Shown one piece after another: positions 52,602-62,149 of a stretch of 64,000 bases of DNA (position 1 is its first letter; each line of letters opens with the position of its first letter). The stretch is taken from contig NZ_CANMQD010000001.1 of the NCBI RefSeq assembly GCF_947499945.1, forward strand, positions 1,612,001 to 1,676,000. The letters run 5' to 3'. This stretch comes from an uncultured Sulfitobacter sp. GTDB taxonomy: Bacteria; Pseudomonadota; Alphaproteobacteria; Rhodobacterales; Rhodobacteraceae. The translations under genes and the position numbers were made by a program. Below the pieces are notes generated by a model. The model was not told the DNA's origin, searched no databases, and was given only the letters and a program-made list of their open reading frames with translations.

Positions 52602-53432
52602 TCAGAGCACGCTGCGAAGAAGCACGATTTCGATTCTGTCATTTCGCAGGGCCATAGGGTCACGAACGACATGTTCGCGGTCTGCGTGTCCTGTTACCCG
52701 TTGAATTCGTCCTGATGCAATTCCTCGATCCTCTAGGAGCAGTCGCAATTGCGTCGCACGTTGTTGAGACAGGTCCCACACGGGGTTGTCTATCAGGACG
52801 AGGGGCCGCGCCCGCACATGTCCACCAATCGCGATGTCATTGGTTACAGTTTTGCTGATTTCCGAGATCAACGTAGCGAGGTCGCGCAGTAGGGATGTTG
52901 GTGTTGCGCTGTCGCTTTCAAATATCTGTAGAGCGTCACGCGAATAGACCTCAATAACCAAACCTTCATCGGTGATGCGAGTTACGATGTGTTCAAGCAA
53001 ATTCTCCATGACCTCGGATTCTCCGCCCTGACCTAACAGAAGTTCGTTCAGGCTCTCGAAAACCTCATTCTGGCCATCTGTGTCACCAATAGTTTCACCA
53101 AGCGCTTTATCTTCTGCAGAGACGCGGCTGACCGAAGCGCCAGTACCATTTTTGGTAAGGGTCTGTTCGGAAAAGATGCTCTCGCCGCCGAACGCACCAT
53201 TGCCTCCGCCTGAGGATTGAACGATCGGAATCGTTGGTGTGAAATAGTCGGCCAACCCTGCCTTTTGCTGCTCTGTGGTCGCGTTCAAGAGCCACATCAA
53301 CATAAAAAATGCCATCATTGCAGTTACAAAGTCGGCATACGCAACTTTCCATGCACCACCATGATGCCCACCACCTTTGATGATCTTTTTCTTCTTTATA
53401 ATGATTGGTCTGACATTTGCTTGCGCACTCAT
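52602..53432 (-). CDS. motB: Flagellar stator protein MotB
   Basis: The peptidoglycan-anchored stator subunit, 276 residues. A basic start (IIKKKKIIKGGGHHGGAWKV) precedes the single membrane helix with the ion-binding Asp34 in AYADFVTAMMAFFMLMWLL. A periplasmic linker and a C-terminal OmpA-like domain ending RNDRIEIVLL follow. ATG 53432 (MSAQANVR) follows AAAGGGGG; an upstream in-frame ATG at 53687 runs through the divergent MFS gene. MotA is encoded at 40941. Confidence 0.94.
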   Translation of the reverse strand: MSAQANVRPIIIKKKKIIKGGGHHGGAWKVAYADFVTAMMAFFMLMWLLNATTEQQKAGLADYFTPTIPIVQSSGGGNGAFGGESIFSEQTLTKNGTGASVSRVSAEDKALGETIGDTDGQNEVFESLNELLLGQGGESEVMENLLEHIVTRITDEGLVIEVYSRDALQIFESDSATPTSLLRDLATLISEISKTVTNDIAIGGHVRARPLVLIDNPVWDLSQQRATQLRLLLEDRGIASGRIQRVTGHADREHVVRDPMALRNDRIEIVLLRSVL

Positions 53433-53479
53433 ACCGACCCCCTTTTGTTCACCCGAGTTCAGGAGTAGCGGAGGAGGAG

Positions 53480-53494
53480 TTAGCAAACGGCTAA
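53480..53494. promoter_or_regulatory. CtrA-like site between motB and the MFS gene
   Basis: TTAG-CAAACGG-CTAA, six of eight and almost symmetric, 48 bp upstream of motB. It is the weakest of the group. Confidence 0.3.
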
Positions 53495-53526
53495 TGCCTA
53501 AAGCTTTGGTTATCAAAAGGTAAATC

Positions 53527-54759
53527 TTGCAAAAGGCGGCAATTCCCGTCCAGATCACCGATAGTCGATATTCATGGAGCCGCCTCGCGCTTACTCTCCT
53601 GATCGGAACAGTGCTCAACGCAGGCATGTGGGCGATTATTGTGATCATGCCTGCCGTAGAGGCAGAATATAGCGGCAGCCGTGCCATGGCCTCGCTTCCC
53701 TATACCCATACGATGATCGGGTTCGGGACGGGGAACTATGTGATGGGCCGCGCCGCGGACCAGTTTGCCGCTATGCTGTCACCCATTATAGCGGCGTTTC
53801 TAACGGCGCTGGGCTACCTCCTTGCAACTATGTCAGGGTCACTGCTCATGCTTTCGTTGGCACAGCTTTTGGTCGGTTTTGCCTCGACGATTGGGTTTGG
53901 ACCTTTAATAGCAGATATCTCGCACTGGTTCGTGCAACGTCGTGGTTTCGCAGTAGCCATAACGGCATCGGGGAACTTTCTATCGGGTGCGATATGGCCC
54001 ATCCTGCTGGCCAATGTGCTGCAAGATTGCGGGTGGCGTGCAGTCTATCTGGTCATGGCTGTTGTGACGCTTGCTGTCGTTGTTCCACTTGCGCTCGCCC
54101 TCCGGAGCAGGCTTCCCGATAAGTTAAATGCTGCGGCCGAACAAGCCTCTGTGTTTAACGCAAAGTCGGCAGGCCTTTCATCGAGTGGCTTGCAATATCT
54201 GTTAGGGCTTGCAGGTATCGGGTGCTGTGTTGCGATGTCGATGCCACAGGTCCATATCGTAGCGCTCTGTGTGGGCCTCGGGTACGGCCCTGCTGTGGGC
54301 GCGCAAATGCTCTCGCTAATGTTGTTGGGTGGCGTTGCTTCCCGCATCGTATCAGGGCTGCTTGCTGATCGCTTAGGGGGCGTGCGCACATTGCTGGTCG
54401 GCTCAATTTTGCAATGTTTGGCTCTTTTTCTGTAACTGCCAGCGGGCGGAATGATTTCGCTCTATTTGGTGATTATGATCTTTGGCCTTAGCCAAGGTGA
54501 GATTGTGCCCAGCTATACGCTCATCGTGCGGGAATACATGCCAGCCAAAGAGGCGGGTGCGCGTGTCGGCTTCGTCATGATGGCGACGATCATGGGCATG
54601 GCGCTGGGCGGTTGGCTTTCGGGAGTAATCTATGACCTGAGTGGATCGTACATGCTCGCCTTCGTTAATGGGATCGTTTGGAATGGAATGAACATCGCAA
54701 TCGTCCTCTGGCTAATTTCGCGTAGCCGCCCACGCATGCCAAATACCGCATTGGCCTAA
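53527..54759 (+). pseudogene. MFS transporter interrupted by one in-frame stop
   Basis: Two reading frames, 53527-54435 and 54451-54759, are in the same frame and together form one ~410-residue MFS transporter with about 12 membrane segments. The first part contains GTVLNAGMWAIIVIMPAVEA and TLAVVVPLALALRSRLPD; the second continues with SLYLVIMIFGLSQGEIVPSY. A TAA at 54433-54435, between LALFL and LPAGG, is the only break; one base change from a Tyr codon explains it. The start TTG 53527 follows AAAAGG. No frameshift is needed, so this is a recent mutation or a sequence error. The substrate is unknown. Confidence 0.85.
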
Positions 54760-54760
54760 G

Positions 54761-55651
54761 TTACCACTTTCGCCGTTTTGCCAGAACCATCTGCTTTTGC
54801 CGCTCGCGAAAGCGGTTTTTATCATCTTCTGCGGTCTCATTTACGCAGTGGTGACAGCTTACGCCCGCCTCATAGCCCGCACGTTCCGTATCAGACGGCA
54901 GGATTGGCCGACGGCAGCCATGGCACAACAGATGTGGACCGGGTTTCAGCCCATGCTCCACACTCACCCGGTTATCAAAAACAAAGCATGAACCGGTCCA
55001 AGTGCTCTGCGCAGCAGGCACTTCTTCGAGGTATTTCAGGATTCCGCCTTTTAGGTGGAACACATCTTCGACCCCTTGACCCAACAAGTAGTTGGTGGAT
55101 TTCTCACAGCGAATCCCGCCTGTGCAGAACATCGCAATCTTCTTGTTGTGAAAACGGTCCTTGTTCGCTTCCCACCACGCGGGAAACTCGCCAAAGCTGG
55201 CGGTTTGTGGGTCAATCGCCCCATCAAACGTGCCAATTGCAACTTCATAGTCGTTACGGGTGTCGATCACTGCGACATCGTCGCGGGTTATCAGGTCATT
55301 CCAATCGGCAGGGTCGACATAATTACCGACGCTGGTGGTCGGGTCCACATCGGGCTGACCCATAGTCACGATCTCACGTTTGATCTTAACCTTCATCTTG
55401 CCGAAGGGCGGCTTTTCCGCATGTGAAATCTTGTGCTCCAGACCTGAACAACCGGGCAGCGCACGTAGATAAGTGAGAACAGTATCAACCGCCGTTTGCG
55501 ACGGTCCTGCGATGGTGCCGTTAATCCCTTCGCGTGCCAACAGAAGGGTACCAGTGATCTGATGCTCCAAGCAAAACTTGAGCAACGGAGGCTTCATCCT
55601 GACGGGATCATCAAAGCGGGCAAAGTGGTAAAGGGCGGCAATGGTATACAT
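54761..55651 (-). CDS. trhO: tRNA uridine-34 hydroxylase (rhodanese family)
   Basis: TrhO hydroxylates U34 in some tRNA anticodons, giving 5-hydroxyuridine with oxygen. The 296-residue protein has an N-terminal domain (LEHQITGTLLLAREGINGTI), a central rhodanese domain with catalytic Cys in MFCTGGIRCEKSTNYLL, and a C-terminal part with Cys pairs (CHGC, CHHC) that may bind metal. It converges on the interrupted MFS gene with 1 bp between. Confidence 0.93.
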   Translation of the reverse strand: MYTIAALYHFARFDDPVRMKPPLLKFCLEHQITGTLLLAREGINGTIAGPSQTAVDTVLTYLRALPGCSGLEHKISHAEKPPFGKMKVKIKREIVTMGQPDVDPTTSVGNYVDPADWNDLITRDDVAVIDTRNDYEVAIGTFDGAIDPQTASFGEFPAWWEANKDRFHNKKIAMFCTGGIRCEKSTNYLLGQGVEDVFHLKGGILKYLEEVPAAQSTWTGSCFVFDNRVSVEHGLKPGPHLLCHGCRRPILPSDTERAGYEAGVSCHHCVNETAEDDKNRFRERQKQMVLAKRRKW

Positions 55652-55743
55652 GGGATGCCAAATAGGCCGCGTAGGGGTTGTTGCGCAAGAGGGCCGTGGG
55701 TTAAAACTGGTCCCAAGATGAATTCAGGCAGAAAGTTAATCCT

Positions 55744-56337
55744 ATGCACGCACTCCTTGTTATCGACGTTCAAAACGATTTTTGCCCCGGCGGTGCGCTT
55801 GCTGTTGCGGGTGGTGACGAGATTGTCGCGGGCATTAATGCTTTCATGGGCCAGTTTGATGCAGTGATTCTGACGCAGGATTGGCATCCTGCTGGCCATT
55901 CCTCTTTTGCCTCCGTGCATGATGGCAAAGCACCCTATGACATGATCGAGATGCCCTACGGTGCTCAGGTTTTGTGGCCTGATCACTGCACCCAAGGGAC
56001 CGAGGGAGCTGCATTTCACCCTTTGTTAAAGACTGATTGTGCCGACTTGATCATCCGAAAAGGATATAATCCGGCAATCGATAGCTACTCGGCCTTTTTC
56101 GAGAATGACCATAAGACGCCAACGGGTCTTGAGGGCTACTTGCGGACACGAGGCATAAAAGAGGTGACATTGGTTGGCCTCGCGCTTGATTTCTGTGTGA
56201 ACTTTTCCGCTGTGGATGCTGCGCAGCTTGGCTTCAAAACGCATGTCCGCACCGAGCTTTGCCGTGCGATTGATCTGAATGGATCGCTAACTGAGGCAAC
56301 AAATGCAATGGCGGGTGCTGGCGTCGCTGTAGACTAA
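55744..56337 (+). CDS. pncA: Nicotinamidase
   Basis: It hydrolyses nicotinamide to nicotinate in NAD salvage. The 197-residue isochorismatase-fold protein has catalytic Asp8 in LLVIDVQNDFCPGGAL, the metal site DWHPAGHSSF, Lys in IIRKGYN, and the nucleophile Cys in LALDFCVNFSAVDA. It lies directly upstream of pncB, so the two steps are adjacent. Confidence 0.95.
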   Translation: MHALLVIDVQNDFCPGGALAVAGGDEIVAGINAFMGQFDAVILTQDWHPAGHSSFASVHDGKAPYDMIEMPYGAQVLWPDHCTQGTEGAAFHPLLKTDCADLIIRKGYNPAIDSYSAFFENDHKTPTGLEGYLRTRGIKEVTLVGLALDFCVNFSAVDAAQLGFKTHVRTELCRAIDLNGSLTEATNAMAGAGVAVD

Positions 56338-56396
56338 CCACTTGCCCCCTAACGCGGCATAGGCCACAAAAACGACGGCCTAAGGGAGATTGCACA

Positions 56397-57689
56397 ATGG
56401 TTGATATCGCCACCCGCGTTTGGAACCACAAATGGAGGATCGACCCGATTGTTCGGTCGCTCATCGATACGGACTTTTACAAGCTGTTGATGTGCCAGTC
56501 CATTTTCCGCAACAAACCGGATACGAAAGTTACGTTCAGTCTGATCAATCGGTCCAAGCATATCCCGCTGGCCAAGCTGATTGACGAGGGAGAGCTGCGT
56601 GAGCAACTCGACCATATCCGTACGCTAAGCCTTAGCCGTGGCGAGTCCACATGGCTGCGAGGCAATACCTTCTATGGCAAGCGCCAGATGTTTCGCTCTG
56701 ATTTTATGGAGTGGTTCGAGAACCTGCGTCTGCCGCCCTATCACCTTGAGCGGAAGGGCGATCAGTACGAGCTGACATTCGAGGGTAAATGGCATGAGGT
56801 CATGCTTTGGGAAATTCCTGCACTGGCCGTTCTGATGGAGCTTCGCGGGCGTGCCGTTTTAGGCAACATGGAGAAGTTTGAACTTCAGGTGCTCTATGCC
56901 CGCGCCATGACCCGTGTGTGGGAAAAGGTAGAGGCGCTGCGCGATGTACCTGATCTATCGATTGCCGACTTCGGCACGCGTCGCCGCCACAGCTTCCTCT
57001 GGCAGGATTGGTGCGTGCAGGCGATGAATGAAGGCTTGGGCGCGAAATTTACTGGTACGTCTAACTGTAAGATCGCCATGAAGCGTGAGCTCGAGGCCAT
57101 AGGCACCAATGCCCATGAATTGCCAATGGTTTATGCCGCCTTGGCCAAGACTGACGAAGAACTTTTCCAAGCGCCTTACAAGGTGCTTGAGGACTGGCAT
57201 GACGAGCATGAGGGCAACCTGCGTATCATCTTGCCTGACACCTACGGGTCTCAGGGGTTCCTCGACAACGCGCCTGACTGGCTGGCAGGTTGGACTGGCA
57301 TTCGCATCGATAGTGGCGACCCTGCGACAGCAGCACAGCAAGCGATTGACTGGTGGAAGTCGCGTGGTGAAGATCCTCGCGAAAAGCGCGTTATTTTCAG
57401 CGATGGCCTCGACGTGGCCAAGATCAAGGAACTGCATACGCAATTTGCGGGCAAGACTGCGATATCGTTTGGATGGGGTACACTGCTCACCAATGATTTC
57501 CGAAATCTTGTGCCCGACGATGCTCTCGCCCCCTTCAGCCTTGTCTGCAAAGCGGTGAGTGCGAATGGATCACCAACTGTGAAACTTTCCGACAATCCGA
57601 ATAAGGCGATGGGACCAGCGGATGAGATTGAGCGCTACAAACGGGTTTTCGATATGGGTGAGCAGACCGCACAGGAGGTGGTGGTATGA
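56397..57689 (+). CDS. pncB: Nicotinate phosphoribosyltransferase
   Basis: It converts nicotinate and PRPP to nicotinate mononucleotide. The 430-residue protein carries LIDTDFYKLLMCQSIF, FGTRRRHSFLWQDWCVQAM and the phosphorylated-His region GTNAHELPM, with the late GWGTLLTNDF. It follows pncA after 59 bp and overlaps the aminotransferase gene by 4 bp. Confidence 0.95.
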   Translation: MVDIATRVWNHKWRIDPIVRSLIDTDFYKLLMCQSIFRNKPDTKVTFSLINRSKHIPLAKLIDEGELREQLDHIRTLSLSRGESTWLRGNTFYGKRQMFRSDFMEWFENLRLPPYHLERKGDQYELTFEGKWHEVMLWEIPALAVLMELRGRAVLGNMEKFELQVLYARAMTRVWEKVEALRDVPDLSIADFGTRRRHSFLWQDWCVQAMNEGLGAKFTGTSNCKIAMKRELEAIGTNAHELPMVYAALAKTDEELFQAPYKVLEDWHDEHEGNLRIILPDTYGSQGFLDNAPDWLAGWTGIRIDSGDPATAAQQAIDWWKSRGEDPREKRVIFSDGLDVAKIKELHTQFAGKTAISFGWGTLLTNDFRNLVPDDALAPFSLVCKAVSANGSPTVKLSDNPNKAMGPADEIERYKRVFDMGEQTAQEVVV

Positions 57690-58594
57690 CCACGACACAC
57701 GAGGCGAATGAAGACGCCCGTAATCAGGACATCCTGATCTACGTCAACGGTGATTTGAAACCTCGTGCCGAGGCGACGGTCTCGGTCTATGACAGCGGCT
57801 TCCTTTTGGGGGATGGCATGTGGGAAGGGATGCGACTCTATAATGGCGTCTGGGCATTTTTTGATGAGCATATGGACCGCTTCTTTAATTCCTGCAAAGC
57901 GGTTTCGCTTGATGTGGGAATGGATAAGGCGGGCATTGCGGAGGCTCTGCGCATGACAGCAGAGGCCAATAACATGACCAGCGATGTGCACTGCCGTCTG
58001 ATGCTGACACGCGGCGTAAAAGTAAAACCGTTCCAGCACCCCTCGCTCTCGCGATCCGGCCCGACGCTGGTGATTATTATGGAACATTCCAAACCTGTCG
58101 CCACGCTCAGCGATAAAGGCATCCGCCTTGCCACTGTTCCACAAGTGCGCGGCTTGCCCATGTCGCAAGATGCAAAATATAACAGCCATTCCAAGCTGAA
58201 CTGCGTGATCGCCTGCCTTCAGGCCGAGCAAGCAGGCGCAGACGAGGCACTGATGCTCGATCCGCATGGATTTGTGAACACCACCAACGCTTGCAATTTT
58301 TTCATTGTGCGGCGCGGCGAGGTTTGGACCTCATCGGGCGATTACTGCATGAATGGTGTCACGCGGCAGAAGGTGATTGATTTGTGCCGTGCCGATGGCA
58401 TCCCAGTATTCGAAAAAAACTACTCGCTCTATGAAGCGATCGGTGCGGATGAGGCGTTTCTAACTGGCACATTTGGTGCCCAGACGCTGGTGTCCGAGAT
58501 TGACGGCAAGCCTATCGGCGATGGAGCCCGCCCCGTGACGGAGCGGATCAGGCAGCTTTATAAGCAGGCTATTGCAAAGAACATCGCGCGTTAG
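57686..58594 (+). CDS. Class IV aminotransferase (branched-chain/D-amino acid type)
   Basis: A 302-residue PLP enzyme of fold type IV. Visible motifs are SVYDSGFLLGDGMWEGMRLY, catalytic Lys in AKYNSHSKLNCVIA, and the cofactor-binding EAFLTGTFGAQTLVSEIDG. It could act on branched-chain amino acids, D-amino acids or 4-amino-4-deoxychorismate; the sequence alone does not decide. Coupling to pncB is by 4-bp overlap, without a known metabolic reason. Confidence 0.88.
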   Translation: MTTTHEANEDARNQDILIYVNGDLKPRAEATVSVYDSGFLLGDGMWEGMRLYNGVWAFFDEHMDRFFNSCKAVSLDVGMDKAGIAEALRMTAEANNMTSDVHCRLMLTRGVKVKPFQHPSLSRSGPTLVIIMEHSKPVATLSDKGIRLATVPQVRGLPMSQDAKYNSHSKLNCVIACLQAEQAGADEALMLDPHGFVNTTNACNFFIVRRGEVWTSSGDYCMNGVTRQKVIDLCRADGIPVFEKNYSLYEAIGADEAFLTGTFGAQTLVSEIDGKPIGDGARPVTERIRQLYKQAIAKNIAR

Positions 58595-59424
58595 CCCTTG
58601 GCGGATGCACGGCGCGTTACGATACCAGAGCGGATAAACGCAGCGATGAATATCGCAGTGAGGATCAAAATGATCGTCGGCGCGGGTGCGCTGTCCAAAA
58701 AGAAGCTGGCATAGACGCCTATTACGCCAGAGATCATGGTCACTCCAACCGCAATAGGCAGCATACGCGAAAACTGCTGGGTCAGTAGAAACGCAATCGC
58801 TCCAGGGGCGATAAGCAGGCCAATGGACAGGATAATCCCTACCGCCGAAAGTGTTGCCACAATCGTCAATGAAATCAGCGCCAGTAACCCGTAGTGTAGC
58901 CAACCAACGCGAAGACCTACCGCCTGTGCCTGAACTGGATCAAAGGCGTGCAGCATCAGATCGCGCTGCTTGGCGATGATAATGACAGCGACGAACAATG
59001 AGATCAGCCCCGCCGTCCACAAATCCTCACTCCCTACGCCAAGCATGTTGCCAAACAGGATATGATCGAGGTGCATATCGGTGCTTATCTTGGTGTACAT
59101 CACGATGCCAAATCCGAACATGCCAGAGAACACGATGCCCATAACAGTGTCCTGTTTCACGCGGCTGTTCTCAGATAGGAATCCTGTCGCCAGCGCACAG
59201 AACATGCCCGCACAAAACGCACCGATGATGAGGGGAATGCCCAGAACATAGGCCGCCACCACACCGGGCAGGACCGCGTGGCTAATCGCGTCACCCATCA
59301 GGGACCATCCTTTGAGAACCAGATAGCAGGATAGCAAACTGGTCGGCACGGAGATCATTAGCATGATGAAAAACGCGTTTTGCATAAACGGAAATTGGAA
59401 CGGTTGGAGCAATGTCTCTATCAT
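58591..59424 (-). CDS. sitD: Metal ABC transporter permease (SitD-like)
   Basis: A 277-residue ABC-3 family permease with about eight membrane segments. KGWSLMGDAISHAVLPGVVA is the family motif near residue 38. It is the last gene of the sitABCD operon. Manganese (with possible iron) is the likely cargo. Confidence 0.88.
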   Translation of the reverse strand: MIETLLQPFQFPFMQNAFFIMLMISVPTSLLSCYLVLKGWSLMGDAISHAVLPGVVAAYVLGIPLIIGAFCAGMFCALATGFLSENSRVKQDTVMGIVFSGMFGFGIVMYTKISTDMHLDHILFGNMLGVGSEDLWTAGLISLFVAVIIIAKQRDLMLHAFDPVQAQAVGLRVGWLHYGLLALISLTIVATLSAVGIILSIGLLIAPGAIAFLLTQQFSRMLPIAVGVTMISGVIGVYASFFLDSAPAPTIILILTAIFIAAFIRSGIVTRRASAKG

Positions 59425-60275
59425 GGGCGTAATGCCTCGCGCGCCTTGCGCCGCGCGGCGAGGTATCCATGTTTGGGCGCAAAGACAAAGGCGGTCAGGA
59501 AGATCACGGTTTGTAAACTCACGATGATACCGCCAGTAGCACCATCTACAAAGAAGCTGAGGTAGGCACCAAAGAAGGATGTCAGCGCACCGATGGCGAC
59601 ACTCACAATCAACAGGCGTGGAAAGCGGTCGGTCAGCAAATAGGCGGTGGCACCCGGTGTCACCACCATCGCAATCACCAGAAATGCACCAACAGTTTGC
59701 AAGGCGGCGACACAGGACGCCGACAGCAGCATAAAGAAAATTACCTTGAGCAGGTCAGGTTTTAACCCGATCGACCGCGCATGGTTTTCGTCAAAGAAGG
59801 TCACCATAAGATCCTTCCACTTCGCCAAGAGCACTGCCAATGTGACAAAGCCGATGATCGCCAGTTGCAGTGTGTCGGATGGGGTGATCGCAAGAATATT
59901 GCCCATGGTGATCGTCTGGACCGAAACGGACGTGGGTGACAGTGACACCATGAACAGGCCCAACCCGAAGAATGAGGTAAAGATCAGGCCGATGATCGTA
60001 TCCTCCTTGAGGCCCGAACGTTGATTGAGAAACAGCATTGCACCAGCGGCCAATCCTCCGGCGGCAAAGGCTCCCAGAGCAAAGGGTAGGCCCAGCATAT
60101 AGGCTCCTGCCACACCGGGCACGATGGAATGGCTGAGCGCGTCGCCAATTAGGGACCAGCCTTTGAGCATGAGGTAAGCAGACAGGAAAGCGCATACGCC
60201 GCCCACTAGTGCGCTAACCCACATGGCGTTGAACATATAGCCGTAGGTGAACGGCAGCAGGAGCGTCTCCATCAC
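59421..60275 (-). CDS. sitC: Metal ABC transporter permease (SitC-like)
   Basis: A 284-residue ABC-3 permease, homologous to the downstream one. The same motif [20 protein letters not shown] occurs near residue 38. It overlaps the ATPase and second permease genes by 4 bp each; the two permeases probably form a heterodimer. Two adjacent ATGs (60275 and 60272) are possible. Confidence 0.9.
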   Translation of the reverse strand: MMETLLLPFTYGYMFNAMWVSALVGGVCAFLSAYLMLKGWSLIGDALSHSIVPGVAGAYMLGLPFALGAFAAGGLAAGAMLFLNQRSGLKEDTIIGLIFTSFFGLGLFMVSLSPTSVSVQTITMGNILAITPSDTLQLAIIGFVTLAVLLAKWKDLMVTFFDENHARSIGLKPDLLKVIFFMLLSASCVAALQTVGAFLVIAMVVTPGATAYLLTDRFPRLLIVSVAIGALTSFFGAYLSFFVDGATGGIIVSLQTVIFLTAFVFAPKHGYLAARRKAREALRP

Positions 60276-61135
60276 TTGACGTCTTCCTTTTCCGGTTCGC
60301 CCTTTTGCGTCTCGTCCGCATAAACAACGAACGGACGTTCATCATCGGTAATGACGCGGATGGAGCGTGCATCGTCATCGTCATGCAGGTCCGATCCACC
60401 TATCACAAAGTGGCGAAGCACGCCCCCAAACGCCAATTCCAGATTGTCATGGGTAAATGTCTGTTCGGTCGTGCCATAGGCGATGATGGTTTCCTTGACC
60501 AAAACGGTGCGGTCGCAAAACTCTGGCACCGACCCTAGGTTATGGGTCGAGACAAGCATCACGCGCCCCTCATCGCGCATCTCGCGCAGCAAGTCGATAA
60601 TTTGATCTTCGGTTTGAACATCGACACCTGTAAACGGCTCGTCCAACAGGATCACCTGACCTTCTTGGGCCAAGGCGCGGGCAAGAAATACACGCTTGCG
60701 CTGACCGCCTGACAACTCGCCGATCTGGCGGTGGCGAAAGTCGGACATGTTGACGCGCTTTAATGCATTGCTGACCGCCGCGTGATCAGCTGCTTTAGGT
60801 CGGCGAAAAAATCCCATGTGGCCGTATCGGCCCATCATCACCACATCCTCAACCAGCACGGGAAAAGACCAGTCAACCTCTTCAGACTGGGGAACATAGG
60901 CCACGATATTGCGCTTGAGCGCTTCTTTAACAGGGAGACCAAGAACGGTGATCTCACCCTTAGCAGCGGGCACGAACCCCATAATTGCCTTGAATAGGGT
61001 CGATTTTCCTGCCCCATTTACACCGACAAGTGCGGTGATCGTCCCCCGTGGTACGTCAAATGTCGCATTGCGCAGGGCGGTATGCCCGTTGCGGTAAGTC
61101 ACGGTTACATCACGTGCAGATATCCCCTCACTCAT
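60272..61135 (-). CDS. sitB: Metal ABC transporter ATP-binding protein (SitB-like)
   Basis: A 287-residue ATPase. Walker [14 protein letters not shown] is near 38-50, then signature [15 protein letters not shown], Walker [13 protein letters not shown], and VSTHNLGS. An acidic, His/Asp-rich C-terminal tail (LHDDDDARS) is unusual for the family. It overlaps sitA and sitC by 4 bp. Confidence 0.92.
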   Translation of the reverse strand: MSEGISARDVTVTYRNGHTALRNATFDVPRGTITALVGVNGAGKSTLFKAIMGFVPAAKGEITVLGLPVKEALKRNIVAYVPQSEEVDWSFPVLVEDVVMMGRYGHMGFFRRPKAADHAAVSNALKRVNMSDFRHRQIGELSGGQRKRVFLARALAQEGQVILLDEPFTGVDVQTEDQIIDLLREMRDEGRVMLVSTHNLGSVPEFCDRTVLVKETIIAYGTTEQTFTHDNLELAFGGVLRHFVIGGSDLHDDDDARSIRVITDDERPFVVYADETQKGEPEKEDVK

Positions 61136-62031
61136 TTGGTCAACCCTCTTACTATTGTCTCGGATGTGACGCGCAAGAGGTCGAGATAGCTTGCCACAAG
61201 GCCATCTGCTTCGGTCAGGCTGTCTACATAGAGGATACCACCATATTCCGCGTCAGTCTCCCGCGCGACCTGCTGTGCAGGAGCTTGCGACACCGTGGAT
61301 TCGCAGAATACCGCAGGAATGTCATTTTCGCGCACCGTATCAATTACTTTGCGTACCTGTTGCGGTGTGCCTTGTTGGTCGGCATTCATCGGCCAGAGAT
61401 AAAGCTCCCTCATCCCGAAATCACGTATGAGATAGCTGAATGCACCCTCGCATGTTGACAGCCAGCGTTGATCTTCGGGAAGTGCCAGAATGGCAGCACG
61501 CAAAGGCGCAATCGCTTCGGAAATTTGCGCCTTATAGGTTTCGGCATTGGCGCGGTAGACATCCGCATTGTCTGGATCATGCAAAACAAATGCGTCGCGG
61601 ATGTTGTCGACGTAGATCAAGGCATTGGTCAGCCCCATCCACGCATGCGGATTGGGTTTGCCGTCATATTCGCCTTCTGAAATACTTATCGGCTCAATTC
61701 CGTCGGTGAGGGTGGCAGAAGGAACATTTCGCAAATTTGACAGAAACTGCTCGAACCATAGCTCAAGGTTCAGACCGTTCCAAAGAATGAGGTCAGCGTC
61801 CTGAGCACGGATAATATCGCGCGGCGTAGGAGAGTAGCCGTGGATTTCTGCACCGGGTTTCGTGATGCTTTCCACGATAGCTGCATCGCCCGCCACATTA
61901 CGCGCCATATCCGCTATGACGGTAAAGGTTGTTACAGCTTTGAACTTCTCTCCTGCGATTGTAGCGGTACCAGCCAGCGTGAGGATGGAAGTGGTCGCAA
62001 AAATTTTCACAGAATTGGCAAACTTGGACAT
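61132..62031 (-). CDS. sitA: Metal ABC transporter substrate-binding protein (SitA-like)
   Basis: A 299-residue periplasmic metal-binding protein of the cluster A-I type. A signal peptide (about 1-27) precedes [20 protein letters not shown]. Metal-ligand motifs are [14 protein letters not shown] (His), [10 protein letters not shown] (His), [18 protein letters not shown] (Glu) and [10 protein letters not shown] (Asp), the classical Mn/Zn/Fe site. It is first in the operon, divergent from fur/mur. Confidence 0.92.
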   Translation of the reverse strand: MSKFANSVKIFATTSILTLAGTATIAGEKFKAVTTFTVIADMARNVAGDAAIVESITKPGAEIHGYSPTPRDIIRAQDADLILWNGLNLELWFEQFLSNLRNVPSATLTDGIEPISISEGEYDGKPNPHAWMGLTNALIYVDNIRDAFVLHDPDNADVYRANAETYKAQISEAIAPLRAAILALPEDQRWLSTCEGAFSYLIRDFGMRELYLWPMNADQQGTPQQVRKVIDTVRENDIPAVFCESTVSQAPAQQVARETDAEYGGILYVDSLTEADGLVASYLDLLRVTSETIVRGLTK

Positions 62032-62097
62032 GGTCGGATTGATCCTCTTACATCACGTTAACAAAATGCTTATGAGAACCATTCACAACTGTAAATA

Positions 62098-62114
62098 AGA
62101 ATGATAACGATTCT
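62098..62114. promoter_or_regulatory. Fur/Mur-box-like palindrome
   Basis: AGAAT-GATAACG-ATTCT forms an inverted repeat with a GATAAC core like a Fur box. It lies 67 bp upstream of sitA and 36 bp upstream of the Fur-family gene, so it could control both genes in response to manganese or iron. Confidence 0.6.
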
Positions 62115-62149
62115 CAAAGATAGTATATTAATGCGAAAATAGGGCGGTA

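Noticed and set aside
21853..53432. Flagellar region as a plasmid- or island-borne insertion
   Set aside because: Housekeeping genes lie on both sides and no integrase, tRNA, direct repeats or insertion sequence marks a boundary; lower GC in parts of the export genes alone is not enough.
53433..53687. Extended N-terminus of MotB up to an ATG at 53687
   Set aside because: It runs through the start of the divergent MFS gene; ATG 53432 has a strong ribosome-binding site and matches the usual MotB start.
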